A stretch of DNA of 37,930 nt from assembly GCA_016189905.1 (NCBI GenBank), contig JACPRP010000025.1:1-37930 (forward strand), written 5' to 3'. Position numbers and translations under genes: made by a program. A model generated the notes under the pieces. That model did no database searches, was not told the origin of the DNA, and saw nothing but the letters and a program-made list of their open reading frames with translations. Of the stretch, positions 24,031-32,044 are shown one piece after another. Positions within the stretch are counted from its first letter, which is position 1, and every line of letters begins with the position of its first letter. The DNA is from Chloroflexota bacterium. Its GTDB lineage: Bacteria; Chloroflexota; UBA6077; FW602-bin22; JACPRP01.

Positions 24031-25203
24031 TTAGCCCAGTACCTCCCTAATTCGCCTGGTAGCTTCCGCCAGACGGCTTACGTCGGCAGTCAACGCCATG
24101 CGCGCGTAGCCTTCGCCGTATTTGCCGAAGCCGCCGCCGGGCGTGCAGACGATGCCGGCCTTTTCTATCAGCATCCCGACGAAGCTGGCCGAGGTGTGGC
24201 CTTCGGGCACGCGCACCCAGATGTAGAACGTAGCCTTCGGCGGCTCGACGGCCAGGCCCACGGCGCGGAGGCCCTCGACGAGCACGTCGCGGCGCTCTTT
24301 ATAAACCTGCTGGCTTTCGTCCACCGCCGCCTGCGAGTTCAGCAGCGCCTCGATACCCGCCTCCTGTACGGCCTGGAAGGCGCCGGAATCGAGATTCGCC
24401 TTGATGCTGCGCAGCGCCTCAACCACCTCGCGGTGCCCGGCGATGAAGCCTATCCTCCAGCCAGTCATATTGAAGGTCTTCGAAAGCGAGTGAAACTCGA
24501 CGCCAACCTCCATCGCCCCCGGCGCCTGCAGGAAGCTCGCCGGCTGGTAGCCGTCGTAGGCGATCTCCGAATAGGTGTTGTCCTGCGCGACGATAATGTT
24601 ATACTTGTTCGCGAACTCGACCACCTGCTCGTAGAAATCGAGGCCGGCGACGGCGCCAGTGGGATTGTTGGGATAGTTAATGAACATCAGCCTGGCGCGC
24701 TCCGCGGTCTCGGCCGGGATGGCCTTCAGATCAGGCAGGAAGTTGTTCTCGCACAGCAGGGGCATAAAATAGGGCTCGCCACCGGCGAAGATCGTCCCCG
24801 CGTTATACACCGGGTAGGCAGGATCGGGCACCAGAACCACCTCGCCGGGGTTCACCAGCGCCAGCGGCAAATGGCCGATGCCTTCCTTCGCGCCGATGAG
24901 CGAAATGATTTCGCGCTGCGGATCAAGCTGCACCCCAAACCGTCGCTCGTACCAGGTGGCCGCCGCCTGCCGAAACTCGAGCAGTCCCTCGGACTCAGGG
25001 TAGCGGTGATTCACGGGCTTAAAAGACGCCGCCTCCAGCGCCTGGATGATGTTCCGCGCCGTCGGCCGGTCGGGGTCGCCGATGCCAAGGTTGATGATAT
25101 CGATGCCACGGGCCATTGCCTCGCGCTTCTTTCGGTCTATCTCCACAAACAGATATGGTGGTAGTTTGGCCAGCCTTTCGGCAACGGCCACCTTAATCGC
25201 CAT
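24031..25203 (-). CDS. dapL: LL-diaminopimelate aminotransferase
   Basis: A PLP enzyme that converts tetrahydrodipicolinate directly to LL-diaminopimelate using glutamate, bypassing the acylated intermediates of the succinylase or acetylase route. The 390-residue fold-type I aminotransferase shows NLGIGDPDRPTARNI, GAKEGIGHLPLALVNPG, INYPNNPTGAVA, QDNTYSEIAYDGY and the PLP lysine in SLSKTFNMTGWRIGF. The NTYSEIAYDG segment and the cluster position support DapL over a generic aminotransferase. ATG 25203 is chosen because GGAGAG lies seven bases upstream inside the end of dapF; the two genes overlap by 11 bases. No dapD, dapC or dapE is present. Confidence 0.93.
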   Translation of the reverse strand: MAIKVAVAERLAKLPPYLFVEIDRKKREAMARGIDIINLGIGDPDRPTARNIIQALEAASFKPVNHRYPESEGLLEFRQAAATWYERRFGVQLDPQREIISLIGAKEGIGHLPLALVNPGEVVLVPDPAYPVYNAGTIFAGGEPYFMPLLCENNFLPDLKAIPAETAERARLMFINYPNNPTGAVAGLDFYEQVVEFANKYNIIVAQDNTYSEIAYDGYQPASFLQAPGAMEVGVEFHSLSKTFNMTGWRIGFIAGHREVVEALRSIKANLDSGAFQAVQEAGIEALLNSQAAVDESQQVYKERRDVLVEGLRAVGLAVEPPKATFYIWVRVPEGHTSASFVGMLIEKAGIVCTPGGGFGKYGEGYARMALTADVSRLAEATRRIREVLG

Positions 25204-26122
25204 AGTAGTACTCTCCATCGCAAATATATTCTGCCGGTCCCGTCATCAGCACAGGATGGCCTTCTCCTTGCCACTCGACCGTGAGCCTGCCGCCGTCGAG
25301 GACCATTTCGACCTGGTTGCCAACCAGACCGTGGTCGATCGCGGCCACGGCTGATGCGCAGGCGCCCGTGCCGCACGCCAGGGTCTCCCCTGCGCCGCGC
25401 TCCCAGACCCGCATCCGCACGGTCTTTTCGTCCAGCACCGCGCAAAACTCGGTGTTCGTCCGCTCAGGGAACATTCGATGGTGCTCGAAGAGCGGTCCAA
25501 GCGCGGGCAGATCAAGAATGTTGACTTCCGCTTCGCTCAAGAACGTGATGGTGTGCGGATTGCCCATCGATACACACGAGACGCTATACACCTTTCCCCC
25601 AACGCTCAGCGGGTGATCCTTGACTGTGGGGGTTTCGGACTTCGCGGGAATCCTGGCCGCGTCGAAGGCCGGCGTTCCCATGTTCACCCTGACGGCGACG
25701 ACCTTGCCGGCGGCGACGCTCAGGTCCACCTGCTTCACGCCCGCAAGGGTCTCGATAGCTGGCTTCGTCGATTTCGTCAGCCCGCGCTCGAACACGTAAC
25801 GGGAGAAGCACCGGATGCCGTTGCCGCACATCTGCGCCTCACTGCCATCGGGATTGAACATGCGCATGCGAAAATCGGCCACTCCCCCTAATGAGGGCAA
25901 AATGGCGATCAAGCCATCGGAGCCGACGCCAAAATGGCGGTCACAAACCTTGATCGCCAGGTCCCGCCACTGCTCGTCAGACCAGTCCTTCCCACATTCG
26001 CCCTGCTGGCGAGGGAAGGACCAGTTGCTGCCCGGGCGGTTGGCCTCAGCCTCCTGGACGGCCTGCACCATAATGAAATCGTTGCCCAGACCGTGCATCT
26101 TGGTAAAAGAAATACCGCTCAC
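25193..26122 (-). CDS. dapF: Diaminopimelate epimerase
   Basis: Cofactor-independent racemase converting LL- to meso-diaminopimelate for peptidoglycan and lysine. The 309-residue protein is a little longer than the common size near 275, partly from an insertion of about 25 residues after the start (AEANRPGSNWSFPRQQGE). Both catalytic cysteines are present, in MCGNGIRCFSRYVFE and ETLACGTGACASAVAAI. N-terminal KMHGLGNDFIMV is typical. GTG 26122 directly follows the lysA stop (TAG then GTG), with GGGGAGGAG inside lysA as the ribosome binding site, so expression is coupled. Confidence 0.95.
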   Translation of the reverse strand: MSGISFTKMHGLGNDFIMVQAVQEAEANRPGSNWSFPRQQGECGKDWSDEQWRDLAIKVCDRHFGVGSDGLIAILPSLGGVADFRMRMFNPDGSEAQMCGNGIRCFSRYVFERGLTKSTKPAIETLAGVKQVDLSVAAGKVVAVRVNMGTPAFDAARIPAKSETPTVKDHPLSVGGKVYSVSCVSMGNPHTITFLSEAEVNILDLPALGPLFEHHRMFPERTNTEFCAVLDEKTVRMRVWERGAGETLACGTGACASAVAAIDHGLVGNQVEMVLDGGRLTVEWQGEGHPVLMTGPAEYICDGEYYYGD

Positions 26123-27361
26123 CTATAGCTCCTCCCCGCGCACCAGGTCCTCGTAGGTCTCGCGCCGACGCGCCAGCCGGGGGGTATCTCCCGATACAAT
26201 GACCTCAGCGGCCCGCAGCCGGGCATTATAATTGGAAGACATAGAGAAACCGTAGGCGCCCGCGCACTTTATCAGCATCAGGTCGCCGCTCGCGAACCTC
26301 GGAAGCTCGCGCTCGTGGGCGAAGAAATCGCCGGATTCGCAGATCGGCCCGACGACGTCCACCTGTTCAGTCTCCTCGACTTCTGCGACGTTGAGGATCG
26401 GGTGATAGGCATCGTAGAGCGAGGGGCGAATCAGGTCGTTCATGCCCGCGTCGACGATCACGAACTTCTTGGCCGGGTTCTGCTTGGTGTAAAGCACCCG
26501 GGTTAGCAGCGCGCCCGCGTTGCCGACGATGAAGCGGCCTGGCTCCATCACCAGGGTGCAGCCGGTCTCTTTGATCATCGGCACGATCTTTTCTGCCAGC
26601 ACTTCGGGCCCCTCTGGCGTTTCGTCCTTGTATCGTATGCCCAGCCCACCGCCGATATTGATGTATTCCAGCGGCATTTCTTCACCTTGCAGTTGCAACG
26701 CCAGCTCGACTATCCTGGTGGCCGCCTGGACTATCGGGTTGACCGATACCAGTTGCGAGCCGATGTGCATCTGTATGCCCTTAGCCGCGACGTTGGTGAG
26801 GGTCCGTGTCAGGCGATAAAGATCGAGAGCCTCGTCGACCGGTATGCCAAACTTGTACTTGGTCATCCCAGTGGTGATGTAAGGGTGCGTCTTGGCGTCG
26901 ATGTTAGGGTTGACCCTCAGGGCGACCGGCGCCACGACGCCGATGTCGGCGGCGATTCGATTGATCGTCTCGAGCTCTGCGCGCGATTCGACGTTGAACA
27001 TCAAGATGTGAGCTCTGAGGGCGTACTCGATTTCGGCTGGGGACTTGCCGACGCTGGCATAAACTATCCGCTGCGGGTCAATGCCTATCTTCAGCGCCTT
27101 GAATAGCTCGCCGCCCGACACAATGTCGGCGCCTGCTCCCAGGCTGGCCAGAATCCGACCTACCGAAAGGTTCGAGTTCGCCTTGAGTGAATAGCAGATA
27201 ACGTGAGGAATATTGCCGAAGGCCGCGTCGAGGGTGCGGAAATTGTGCTCGATTTGCGCCTGGCTATAAACGAAGGTCGGGGTGTCGAACTGTCGCGCGA
27301 TGTCGCTCAGCTTCACGCCTTCACAGCAGAGGGTCTGGTTATCATAATAGAAAGATTCCAA
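26123..27361 (-). CDS. lysA: Diaminopimelate decarboxylase
   Basis: PLP-dependent last step of lysine synthesis. The 412-residue fold-type III enzyme has the Schiff-base lysine in ICYSLKANSNLSVGRILAS, GADIVSGGELFKAL, the phosphate-binding NIGGGLGIRY, MEPGRFIVGNAGALLTRV and the catalytic Cys in GPICESGDFFAHERE. TTG 27361 is the likely start: the upstream in-frame ATG at 27376 is itself part of the GAAGGAGG ribosome binding site, whose end lies five bases before TTG. Downstream dapF is coupled. A 311-nt spacer with an inverted repeat separates it from dapB. Confidence 0.95.
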   Translation of the reverse strand: MESFYYDNQTLCCEGVKLSDIARQFDTPTFVYSQAQIEHNFRTLDAAFGNIPHVICYSLKANSNLSVGRILASLGAGADIVSGGELFKALKIGIDPQRIVYASVGKSPAEIEYALRAHILMFNVESRAELETINRIAADIGVVAPVALRVNPNIDAKTHPYITTGMTKYKFGIPVDEALDLYRLTRTLTNVAAKGIQMHIGSQLVSVNPIVQAATRIVELALQLQGEEMPLEYINIGGGLGIRYKDETPEGPEVLAEKIVPMIKETGCTLVMEPGRFIVGNAGALLTRVLYTKQNPAKKFVIVDAGMNDLIRPSLYDAYHPILNVAEVEETEQVDVVGPICESGDFFAHERELPRFASGDLMLIKCAGAYGFSMSSNYNARLRAAEVIVSGDTPRLARRRETYEDLVRGEEL

Positions 27362-27533
27362 CTGGGCCTCCTTCATCCATCACACATCACGATCTTTACC
27401 GAAGTCGCCGTCACTGAAGCCAAAGAAGTGCCGCCAGTATCGCGGCGGCGAAGCCAGTACTACAGCCGCAGTTGTCCTGGCAATGGCCAAGATGTATCGG
27501 GGCTAGACGGAAAAACTGTCAACGGATTCAGGG

Positions 27534-27575
27534 AACGGATTGAACGGATTAAAGTGGCTATCCGTTCAATCCGTT
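27534..27575. repeat. Perfect 16-bp inverted repeat with AACGGATT units
   Basis: AACGGATTGAACGGAT (27534-27549) and its exact complement (27560-27575) flank a 10-nt loop. A further CAACGGATTC unit precedes it, giving an AT-rich 8-9 bp periodicity. It lies in the 27362-27672 gap between dapB and lysA. No promoter or gene stands out in the rest of that gap. Confidence 0.85.
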
Positions 27576-27672
27576 GACCGCTCGTTCTGTAGCCACCTTC
27601 GACACCATTTTGAGATAATCTGTTAGCCGTGGTACTCGCGCCGACTTCGTCGCGCACCGGGTCAGGTTTTCG

Positions 27673-28473
27673 CTACGCGACTTCCAGCACATCCTGAATC
27701 GAGTACAGGCCGGGCTTCTGATTCACGATGTACTTCGCCGCGCGCAGCGCGCCCAGAACAAAGGTCTGGCGGCTGAAGGCTCGGTGCACGATCTCGATCT
27801 CCTCACCATCGTTGGCGAAGATGACCCGGTGATCGCCCACTATCCCGCCCGCTCGCACGGCGTGAACGCCAATCTCGCCCTCCGTCCTGGGGGCGATCCC
27901 GTGACGGCCGTAGACGCCGACGTCGTCGAGGTCCTTACCGAGCGCCTCGGCTATGACCTGCGCCAGCTTCAGCGCGGTGCCCGAGGGTGCATCTTTCTTC
28001 ATTCGGTGGTGCGCCTCGACGATTTCGATATCGTAGCCTTCGCCGAGCGTCCTGGCGATCAGCGGCAGGATGCGCTCCAGCACGTTCACGCCAACGCTCA
28101 TATTTGGGGCGACGAGAACCGGCACGGACCTGGCCGCAGCCCGTATTCTCTCCATCTGGGCCGCGTCGAGCCCTGTGGTGCCGATCACCGCCGCCTTTTT
28201 ATGGCGCGCGGCGAGCTCGACGTGCTGCACCGATGCCTCCGGCGCCGTGAACTCGATCACGACGTCGGCGTTCCCGATCGCGGCGTCGAGATTATCCACG
28301 GCGAAAACGCCGATGGGCTGCTGGCCACCAAGGTTACCCAGATCGGCGCCAACCTCGGGAAAGCCAGGCTCGACGACGCCGCCCGCCAGCTCCAGGTCCT
28401 TGTCTTGCAGCGCACCGGCGATCAGCATGCGGCCCATGCGACCGGCCGCGCCCACTATTACAACCTTGACCAT
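27673..28473 (-). CDS. dapB: 4-Hydroxy-tetrahydrodipicolinate reductase
   Basis: Reduces the DapA product with NAD(P)H to tetrahydrodipicolinate, the substrate of DapL. The 266-residue protein has the Rossmann start VKVVIVGAAGRMGRMLI, DVVIEFTAPEASVQHV, VIGTTGLDAAQME, the substrate motif EIVEAHHRMKKDAPSGTALK and the C-terminal SRQTFVLGALRAAKYI. ATG 28473 was chosen because GGAG is eight bases upstream; an ATG two codons earlier is too close. It starts 20 bases after dapA. Confidence 0.95.
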   Translation of the reverse strand: MVKVVIVGAAGRMGRMLIAGALQDKDLELAGGVVEPGFPEVGADLGNLGGQQPIGVFAVDNLDAAIGNADVVIEFTAPEASVQHVELAARHKKAAVIGTTGLDAAQMERIRAAARSVPVLVAPNMSVGVNVLERILPLIARTLGEGYDIEIVEAHHRMKKDAPSGTALKLAQVIAEALGKDLDDVGVYGRHGIAPRTEGEIGVHAVRAGGIVGDHRVIFANDGEEIEIVHRAFSRQTFVLGALRAAKYIVNQKPGLYSIQDVLEVA

Positions 28474-28493
28474 ATTCATAGCTCCAGCCGAAT

Positions 28494-29369
28494 TCACTTC
28501 ACGAGCTTGTATTCTTGCAGCACTTCTTGCAGCTTGCGCACGTTGCCCTCGGCCATCGGGCTCATAGGCAGGCGCAGTTCAGGCGAGCACATCCCCATCA
28601 GGGCCGCCGCGGTCTTCACCGGGATGGGGTTGGTCTCGATAAACATCGCCTTGCAGAGGCCGAAAAGGTGGAAATAGCGCTCTCGCGCTCGCTTAAGGTC
28701 ACCTTGCAGGAAGGCTGCGCACATATCGGCAACAGGACGTGGATAGATGTTCGCCACCACCGAGATGACGCCAACCCCACCGACCGCCATTATCGGCAGC
28801 GTCAGGGTGTCGTCGCCAGAGAGCACGTCGAAAGCGGGCCCGCAGAGCTTGACCACATTGGCTATTTGTTCGAGATTGCCGCTGGCTTCTTTCACGCCGA
28901 TGATGTTCTCGATCTGGGCCAGGCGCGCGATGGTTTCGGGCGCCATATTGATGCCGGTTCGGCCCTGGATGTTGTACATTACGATGGGCAAGTCGGTCGA
29001 CTCGGCGATGGCCTTGTAATGCAGGTAGACGCCTTCCTGGGTGGGCTTGTTGTAATAGGGAGCCACCACCAGGGCGCCATTTGCGCCGACGCGCTCGGCA
29101 TTTCTGGTGTACTGAATGGCCTTGCGGGTGTCGTTGGACCCGGTGCCAGCCAGAACCGGCACCCGTCCCGCGGCCACCTCGACGACCGTTCCGATAACGA
29201 GCTCGTCCTCTTCTTCCGTCATCGTCGCCGTCTCACCTGTCGTGCCACACGGCACGAGGCCGTTGGTTCCATTGGCGATCTGGAATTCGACAAGCTCGCG
29301 CAGCCTCGCCACGTCTACCCTGCCGTCCTTGAAGGGCGTGATCAGGGCCACATAGGATCCGGAAAACAC
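28494..29369 (-). CDS. dapA: 4-Hydroxy-tetrahydrodipicolinate synthase
   Basis: Condenses pyruvate with aspartate semialdehyde, the first step specific to lysine/DAP. The 291-residue TIM barrel shows SYVALITPFKDGRVDVARL, VPCGTTGETATMTEEE, the active-site Tyr in APYYNKPTQEGVYLHYKA, the Schiff-base Lys in IGVKEASGNLEQI, and LSGDDTLTLPIMAVGGVGVI. GTG 29369 follows GGGAGG by about a dozen bases. As the first gene of the dap cluster it has its own promoter. Confidence 0.95.
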   Translation of the reverse strand: MFSGSYVALITPFKDGRVDVARLRELVEFQIANGTNGLVPCGTTGETATMTEEEDELVIGTVVEVAAGRVPVLAGTGSNDTRKAIQYTRNAERVGANGALVVAPYYNKPTQEGVYLHYKAIAESTDLPIVMYNIQGRTGINMAPETIARLAQIENIIGVKEASGNLEQIANVVKLCGPAFDVLSGDDTLTLPIMAVGGVGVISVVANIYPRPVADMCAAFLQGDLKRARERYFHLFGLCKAMFIETNPIPVKTAAALMGMCSPELRLPMSPMAEGNVRKLQEVLQEYKLVK

Positions 29370-29447
29370 CGTTTCTTTCCTCCCGTCCAGCGGCCAGAAC
29401 CCGGGTATACAGGACCGACCAACAAAGAATGAGCAAAATATGGGACA

Positions 29448-29476
29448 AATCTATCATATCCATCACGGTGCGTCAA
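29448..29476 (-). promoter_or_regulatory. Promoter of the dap/lysine cluster
   Basis: TTGACG (29476-29471) and TAGATT (29453-29448) on the minus strand, 17 nt apart, with TGA before the -10 forming an extended element. The predicted leader before dapA is about 70 nt. No lysine riboswitch fold is apparent in so short a leader. Confidence 0.5.
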
Positions 29477-29579
29477 GTACGCTGCTCGCCTGGTTGCATG
29501 GTATCCAACGTGAGAATGCGTCAACCGTCCTTCTGCGGAAGGCCAAAGGACGCAAAGATAACAGAGAAATGAGATTCCG

Positions 29580-30056
29580 CTAGGTCTTTCTCACGAGGAG
29601 GACTACCGACACGACCAGGATGGCCGCTATCGTTATGGCCGAAGCCACACACCACACGCAGATCGCGCGCAGCACGTTCAGCTCGATGTTGGTCAGCCAG
29701 CCGGAATACAACACCCCGGCTAACGAGAATCCAAAAATAGCCCACCGCGCGAGACGATGATTGTGTTCCGCGTGGCGCAGGTTGATCAGGCCCAGCGCCA
29801 GCAGCGAGGCGTAGCCCACGAAGCCCAGGAGCGCCACGGGGACGCCGTAGATCTCGGCGTAGACGCTGCTATTGACCACCTCGCACTCGCCCAACTCGCC
29901 GCAGATGGGCTCGATGCCGAACCAGTGCACCCAGGCGAGGTAGCCCGAGACAAACATTCCGATCAGGGCCAGCACTGGCACCATCGTGCCAAAGACCGGT
30001 AGCTGCCGCGGCGCCGCTTCGTGGCCTGACTCGTCTTGCATTGTGTCCTGGGACAA
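29580..30056 (-). CDS. Vitamin K epoxide reductase (VKOR) family membrane protein
   Basis: The 158-residue protein has four to five hydrophobic helices. The VKOR pattern is clear: an early loop with CGELGECEVVNSSVYAEIYG, then VPVALLGFVGYASLLAL, and the quinone-side CxxC as CVWCVAS in the last helix pair. Bacterial VKORs reoxidise a DsbA-like thiol oxidase by passing electrons to quinone, driving disulfide formation outside the membrane. No fused thioredoxin domain or neighbouring DsbA is seen. TTG 30056 has GGAG seven bases upstream; ATG 30041 is an alternative. Confidence 0.9.
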   Translation of the reverse strand: MSQDTMQDESGHEAAPRQLPVFGTMVPVLALIGMFVSGYLAWVHWFGIEPICGELGECEVVNSSVYAEIYGVPVALLGFVGYASLLALGLINLRHAEHNHRLARWAIFGFSLAGVLYSGWLTNIELNVLRAICVWCVASAITIAAILVVSVVLLVRKT

Positions 30057-30188
30057 GTTGATTCTCCAAACTGGAATAGGTCGATAGTGATAGGTTGTAT
30101 GAACTGTAGTCTACACAAACATGTCGAAATCGGCAAGACCATAAGCGGCCAGTATTCCAGCGGCTCTGCGGTGCGTTTCTCCAGAAGG

Positions 30189-30626
30189 CTAGGCCTGAGA
30201 CCCGGGATCGGCCAGGTCGATCCTGTGGAGGTTGGGCAGACGGTCGAAGTGGTGTCGGTCGTACGAGGCAACTTCGTTGGCGCCAATTTGCCGCATTCGA
30301 GCGGCGAGCAGCGCATCGCCGAAATCGATCGGATACTCTTCGTAAAGGCTAACAGCATCGTCATAGGCAAGATGGTCGTCGCGGGGAAGTCGGAGGCCCC
30401 GCATTCCGAGGATTGCCCGCAGCGCCTGGGCCACATCGGCGCGATCAAGCCGGTAAGGCAACAGGCGAGAAGTCAAGACGTGCTCTAGTTCCCACAACAC
30501 CGACTCGGTGATCGCAACCTCGATAGCTCCGATCTCTGCTCGCTTTAGAAACGCAGTAGCCAGCTCGGACTGATCGGGCACATCCTGGGCAAAGTGGCGA
30601 ACAAAGATATTAGTATCTATGAAGAT
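30189..30626 (-). CDS. PIN-domain (VapC-like) protein with no standard start codon
   Basis: The open frame reads IFIDTNIFVRHFAQDV, then AITESVLWELEHVL, DFGDALLAARMR and ASYDRHHFDRLP. The acidic residues of a PIN ribonuclease (D of DTN, the E of TES...WELEH, D of DFGDAL and D of YDRHHFD) are all present. There is no ATG, GTG or TTG before the first Asp: the frame opens with TAG-CGC-ATC. GAAGGA lies about seven bases before the ATC at 30626, so either ATC is used or the start was lost by mutation. The first normal start, GTG 30581, would delete the N-terminal Asp. No antitoxin gene lies upstream; that space is the 70-base gap to the divergent AbrB gene. Confidence 0.6.
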   Translation of the reverse strand: MFIDTNIFVRHFAQDVPDQSELATAFLKRAEIGAIEVAITESVLWELEHVLTSRLLPYRLDRADVAQALRAILGMRGLRLPRDDHLAYDDAVSLYEEYPIDFGDALLAARMRQIGANEVASYDRHHFDRLPNLHRIDLADPGSQA

Positions 30627-30700
30627 GCGCTAATCCTTCAGCATGACAATGATAACTCAGCGTGTTATACTTCGTGCTGACGATCATGTGAGGTGCGGAT

Positions 30701-30958
30701 ATGCCTAGCTATGTCAGTGAAAGGGGACAGATCACGATCGACCGTGCTGTACGGAAGAAGCTTGGCGTTCGGCCTGGGATGGTGGCCCATCAACGCGTTG
30801 TCTCCGGCCATCTCGAAGTCATCTTCCTTCCAGTGCCCCATCAACGGTCACTGTATGGCGTCTTTCACAAAGAGGGCGAGAAACCCAAGGTTAGCACGCG
30901 AGAGGAACTCGACGAGGCTGTGATGGAAGCGATCGATGAAGAACAGGCGAGGGGATAG
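30701..30958 (+). CDS. AbrB/SpoVT-type antitoxin
   Basis: The 85-residue protein has an N-terminal swapped-hairpin DNA-binding domain (SERGQITIDRAVRKKLGVRP) and an acidic C-terminal tail (STREELDEAVMEAIDEEQA) likely to bind and block the toxin. GAGGTG precedes ATG 30701. The following PIN gene starts two bases after the stop, the usual antitoxin-toxin arrangement, and the antitoxin probably represses the shared promoter. Confidence 0.85.
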   Translation: MPSYVSERGQITIDRAVRKKLGVRPGMVAHQRVVSGHLEVIFLPVPHQRSLYGVFHKEGEKPKVSTREELDEAVMEAIDEEQARG

Positions 30959-30960
30959 CA

Positions 30961-31380
30961 ATGAAAGTGCCAGAGCCGCTACGTGGCGTGGACGCCAACG
31001 TGGTACTGCGCTATCTTCTGAGAGATATTCCTGAGCAGGCTGAAAGGGCGCGAGTGCTGATCGACTCTGATCGACCACTTGGCTTGACGGCGGTGGCCCT
31101 GGCGGAAATCGCGTGGACACTTGCCGGTCCACGCTACCGCCATGAGCGCGGCATTGTGGCCACTGAGCTCATCGAACTGCTTGGGCGCGAGAATATCGTG
31201 TGCGTTGGGTATGAAAGGGCCGAGGCCCAGGCGGCGTTGTTGGCCTGTACATCCGATGGTGGGGCCGCTAGTCTGGGAGATGCGCTGATCGCGGCTTGTA
31301 CACGTAGCGCCGGGCTGGACGAAATCTACTCCTTTGATAAAGGCTTTTCTCGCACCGGTCTGACCCCGATTCGGCCATAG
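30961..31380 (+). CDS. PIN-domain toxin (VapC-like ribonuclease)
   Basis: The 139-residue protein carries the PIN acidic set: GVDANVVLRYLLRD at the N-terminus, LAEIAWTLAGP in the middle, SLGDALIAACTRS and IYSFDKGFSR at the end. VapC-type enzymes are Mg-dependent RNases cutting tRNA or rRNA; the target here is unknown. GAGGGG lies seven bases before ATG 30961, inside the end of the antitoxin gene. It is intact, unlike the divergent PIN gene to its left. Confidence 0.86.
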   Translation: MKVPEPLRGVDANVVLRYLLRDIPEQAERARVLIDSDRPLGLTAVALAEIAWTLAGPRYRHERGIVATELIELLGRENIVCVGYERAEAQAALLACTSDGGAASLGDALIAACTRSAGLDEIYSFDKGFSRTGLTPIRP

Positions 31381-31453
31381 CCAGCTATCGCGGCACGTCT
31401 TTTGCACAACTTCTTACAGTGGGAGGAGATCCTGTTTCTGGAGGTTGTGGAAG

Positions 31454-31903
31454 ATGCGCACCGAGCCGACAAGGCGACTATCTCTGGCCAAGGCGGTGCT
31501 GGGGGTTATACTAGGCATCTACCTGGCTGCGCTGGCTTTCCTGTTTGGCTACCTGATCTGGCGGACGATTACCATCCATCTCTTGGATGAGACCGCTCAG
31601 ATGGTGATCCTGGCCGCCATGGCTTTTGCGGCCACTCTATGGGGTGGCTACGTGGCCAGTTGGTTCAACCACTATCGCTACAGCAGATTGCTGGGCTTTT
31701 GTGTGGGCGGGTGCCTCTATCTGGTGGCGGCGCTATTTCTGGCCATCGGGCCGGAGGATTTCGTGTTCATCCTGCCGTTCGCGAGGGGCTTCGATCTGGC
31801 AGGGCTGCAGGTAGCGATTCCCCCGCTGGTCGCCGGCGCGATCGGGGGCTGGATCGCCGAGCGGTCGCACCGGCGGAGCCGTGCCCGCAGCCCACTTCCG
31901 TAG
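31454..31903 (+). CDS. Small four-helix membrane protein
   Basis: The 149-residue product is of unrecognised family. Hydrophobic segments at about residues 12-36 (AVLGVILGIYLAALAFLFGY), 45-65 (VILAAMAFAATLWGGYVASW), 75-95 (FCVGGCLYLVAALFLAIG) and 105-135 predict four membrane passes with a basic N-terminus and a basic C-terminal tail (ERSHRRSRAR). Repeated GGY/GG patterns in the helices suggest close packing. GGAGG is nine bases before ATG 31454; a TTG at 31445 overlaps it. It stands alone and converges on purA. Confidence 0.65.
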   Translation: MRTEPTRRLSLAKAVLGVILGIYLAALAFLFGYLIWRTITIHLLDETAQMVILAAMAFAATLWGGYVASWFNHYRYSRLLGFCVGGCLYLVAALFLAIGPEDFVFILPFARGFDLAGLQVAIPPLVAGAIGGWIAERSHRRSRARSPLP

Positions 31904-31982
31904 GGGCGACCGGTCAGTCATCGACGCCATCTGGCCTACCGTATGGACGGTCGGTCATCAATGCGATCAAGTCTAATGTAGC

Positions 31983-32043
31983 GACGACCGTTCGGTCGTC
32001 AGCAGGATCTGACTTAATGTAGGGGCGACCGGCCGGTCGCCCC
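31983..32043. repeat. Palindromic GTAGGGGCGACC-type repeats between convergent genes
   Basis: A perfect 22-bp palindrome with half-site GGGGCGACCGG occupies 32022-32043. A second, GACGACCG-TT-CGGTCGTC, lies at 31983-32000. GTAGGGGCGACCGGTC also occurs at 31902-31917. The cluster fills the 31904-32044 gap at the meeting point of two genes, so it may terminate both. Confidence 0.8.
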
Positions 32044-32044
32044 A

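Noticed and set aside
29526..29552. Inverted repeat CGTCCTT/AAGGACG after the VKOR gene as a terminator
   Set aside because: Competing stems are possible and there is no T-tract on the expected side, so I could not support a terminator call.
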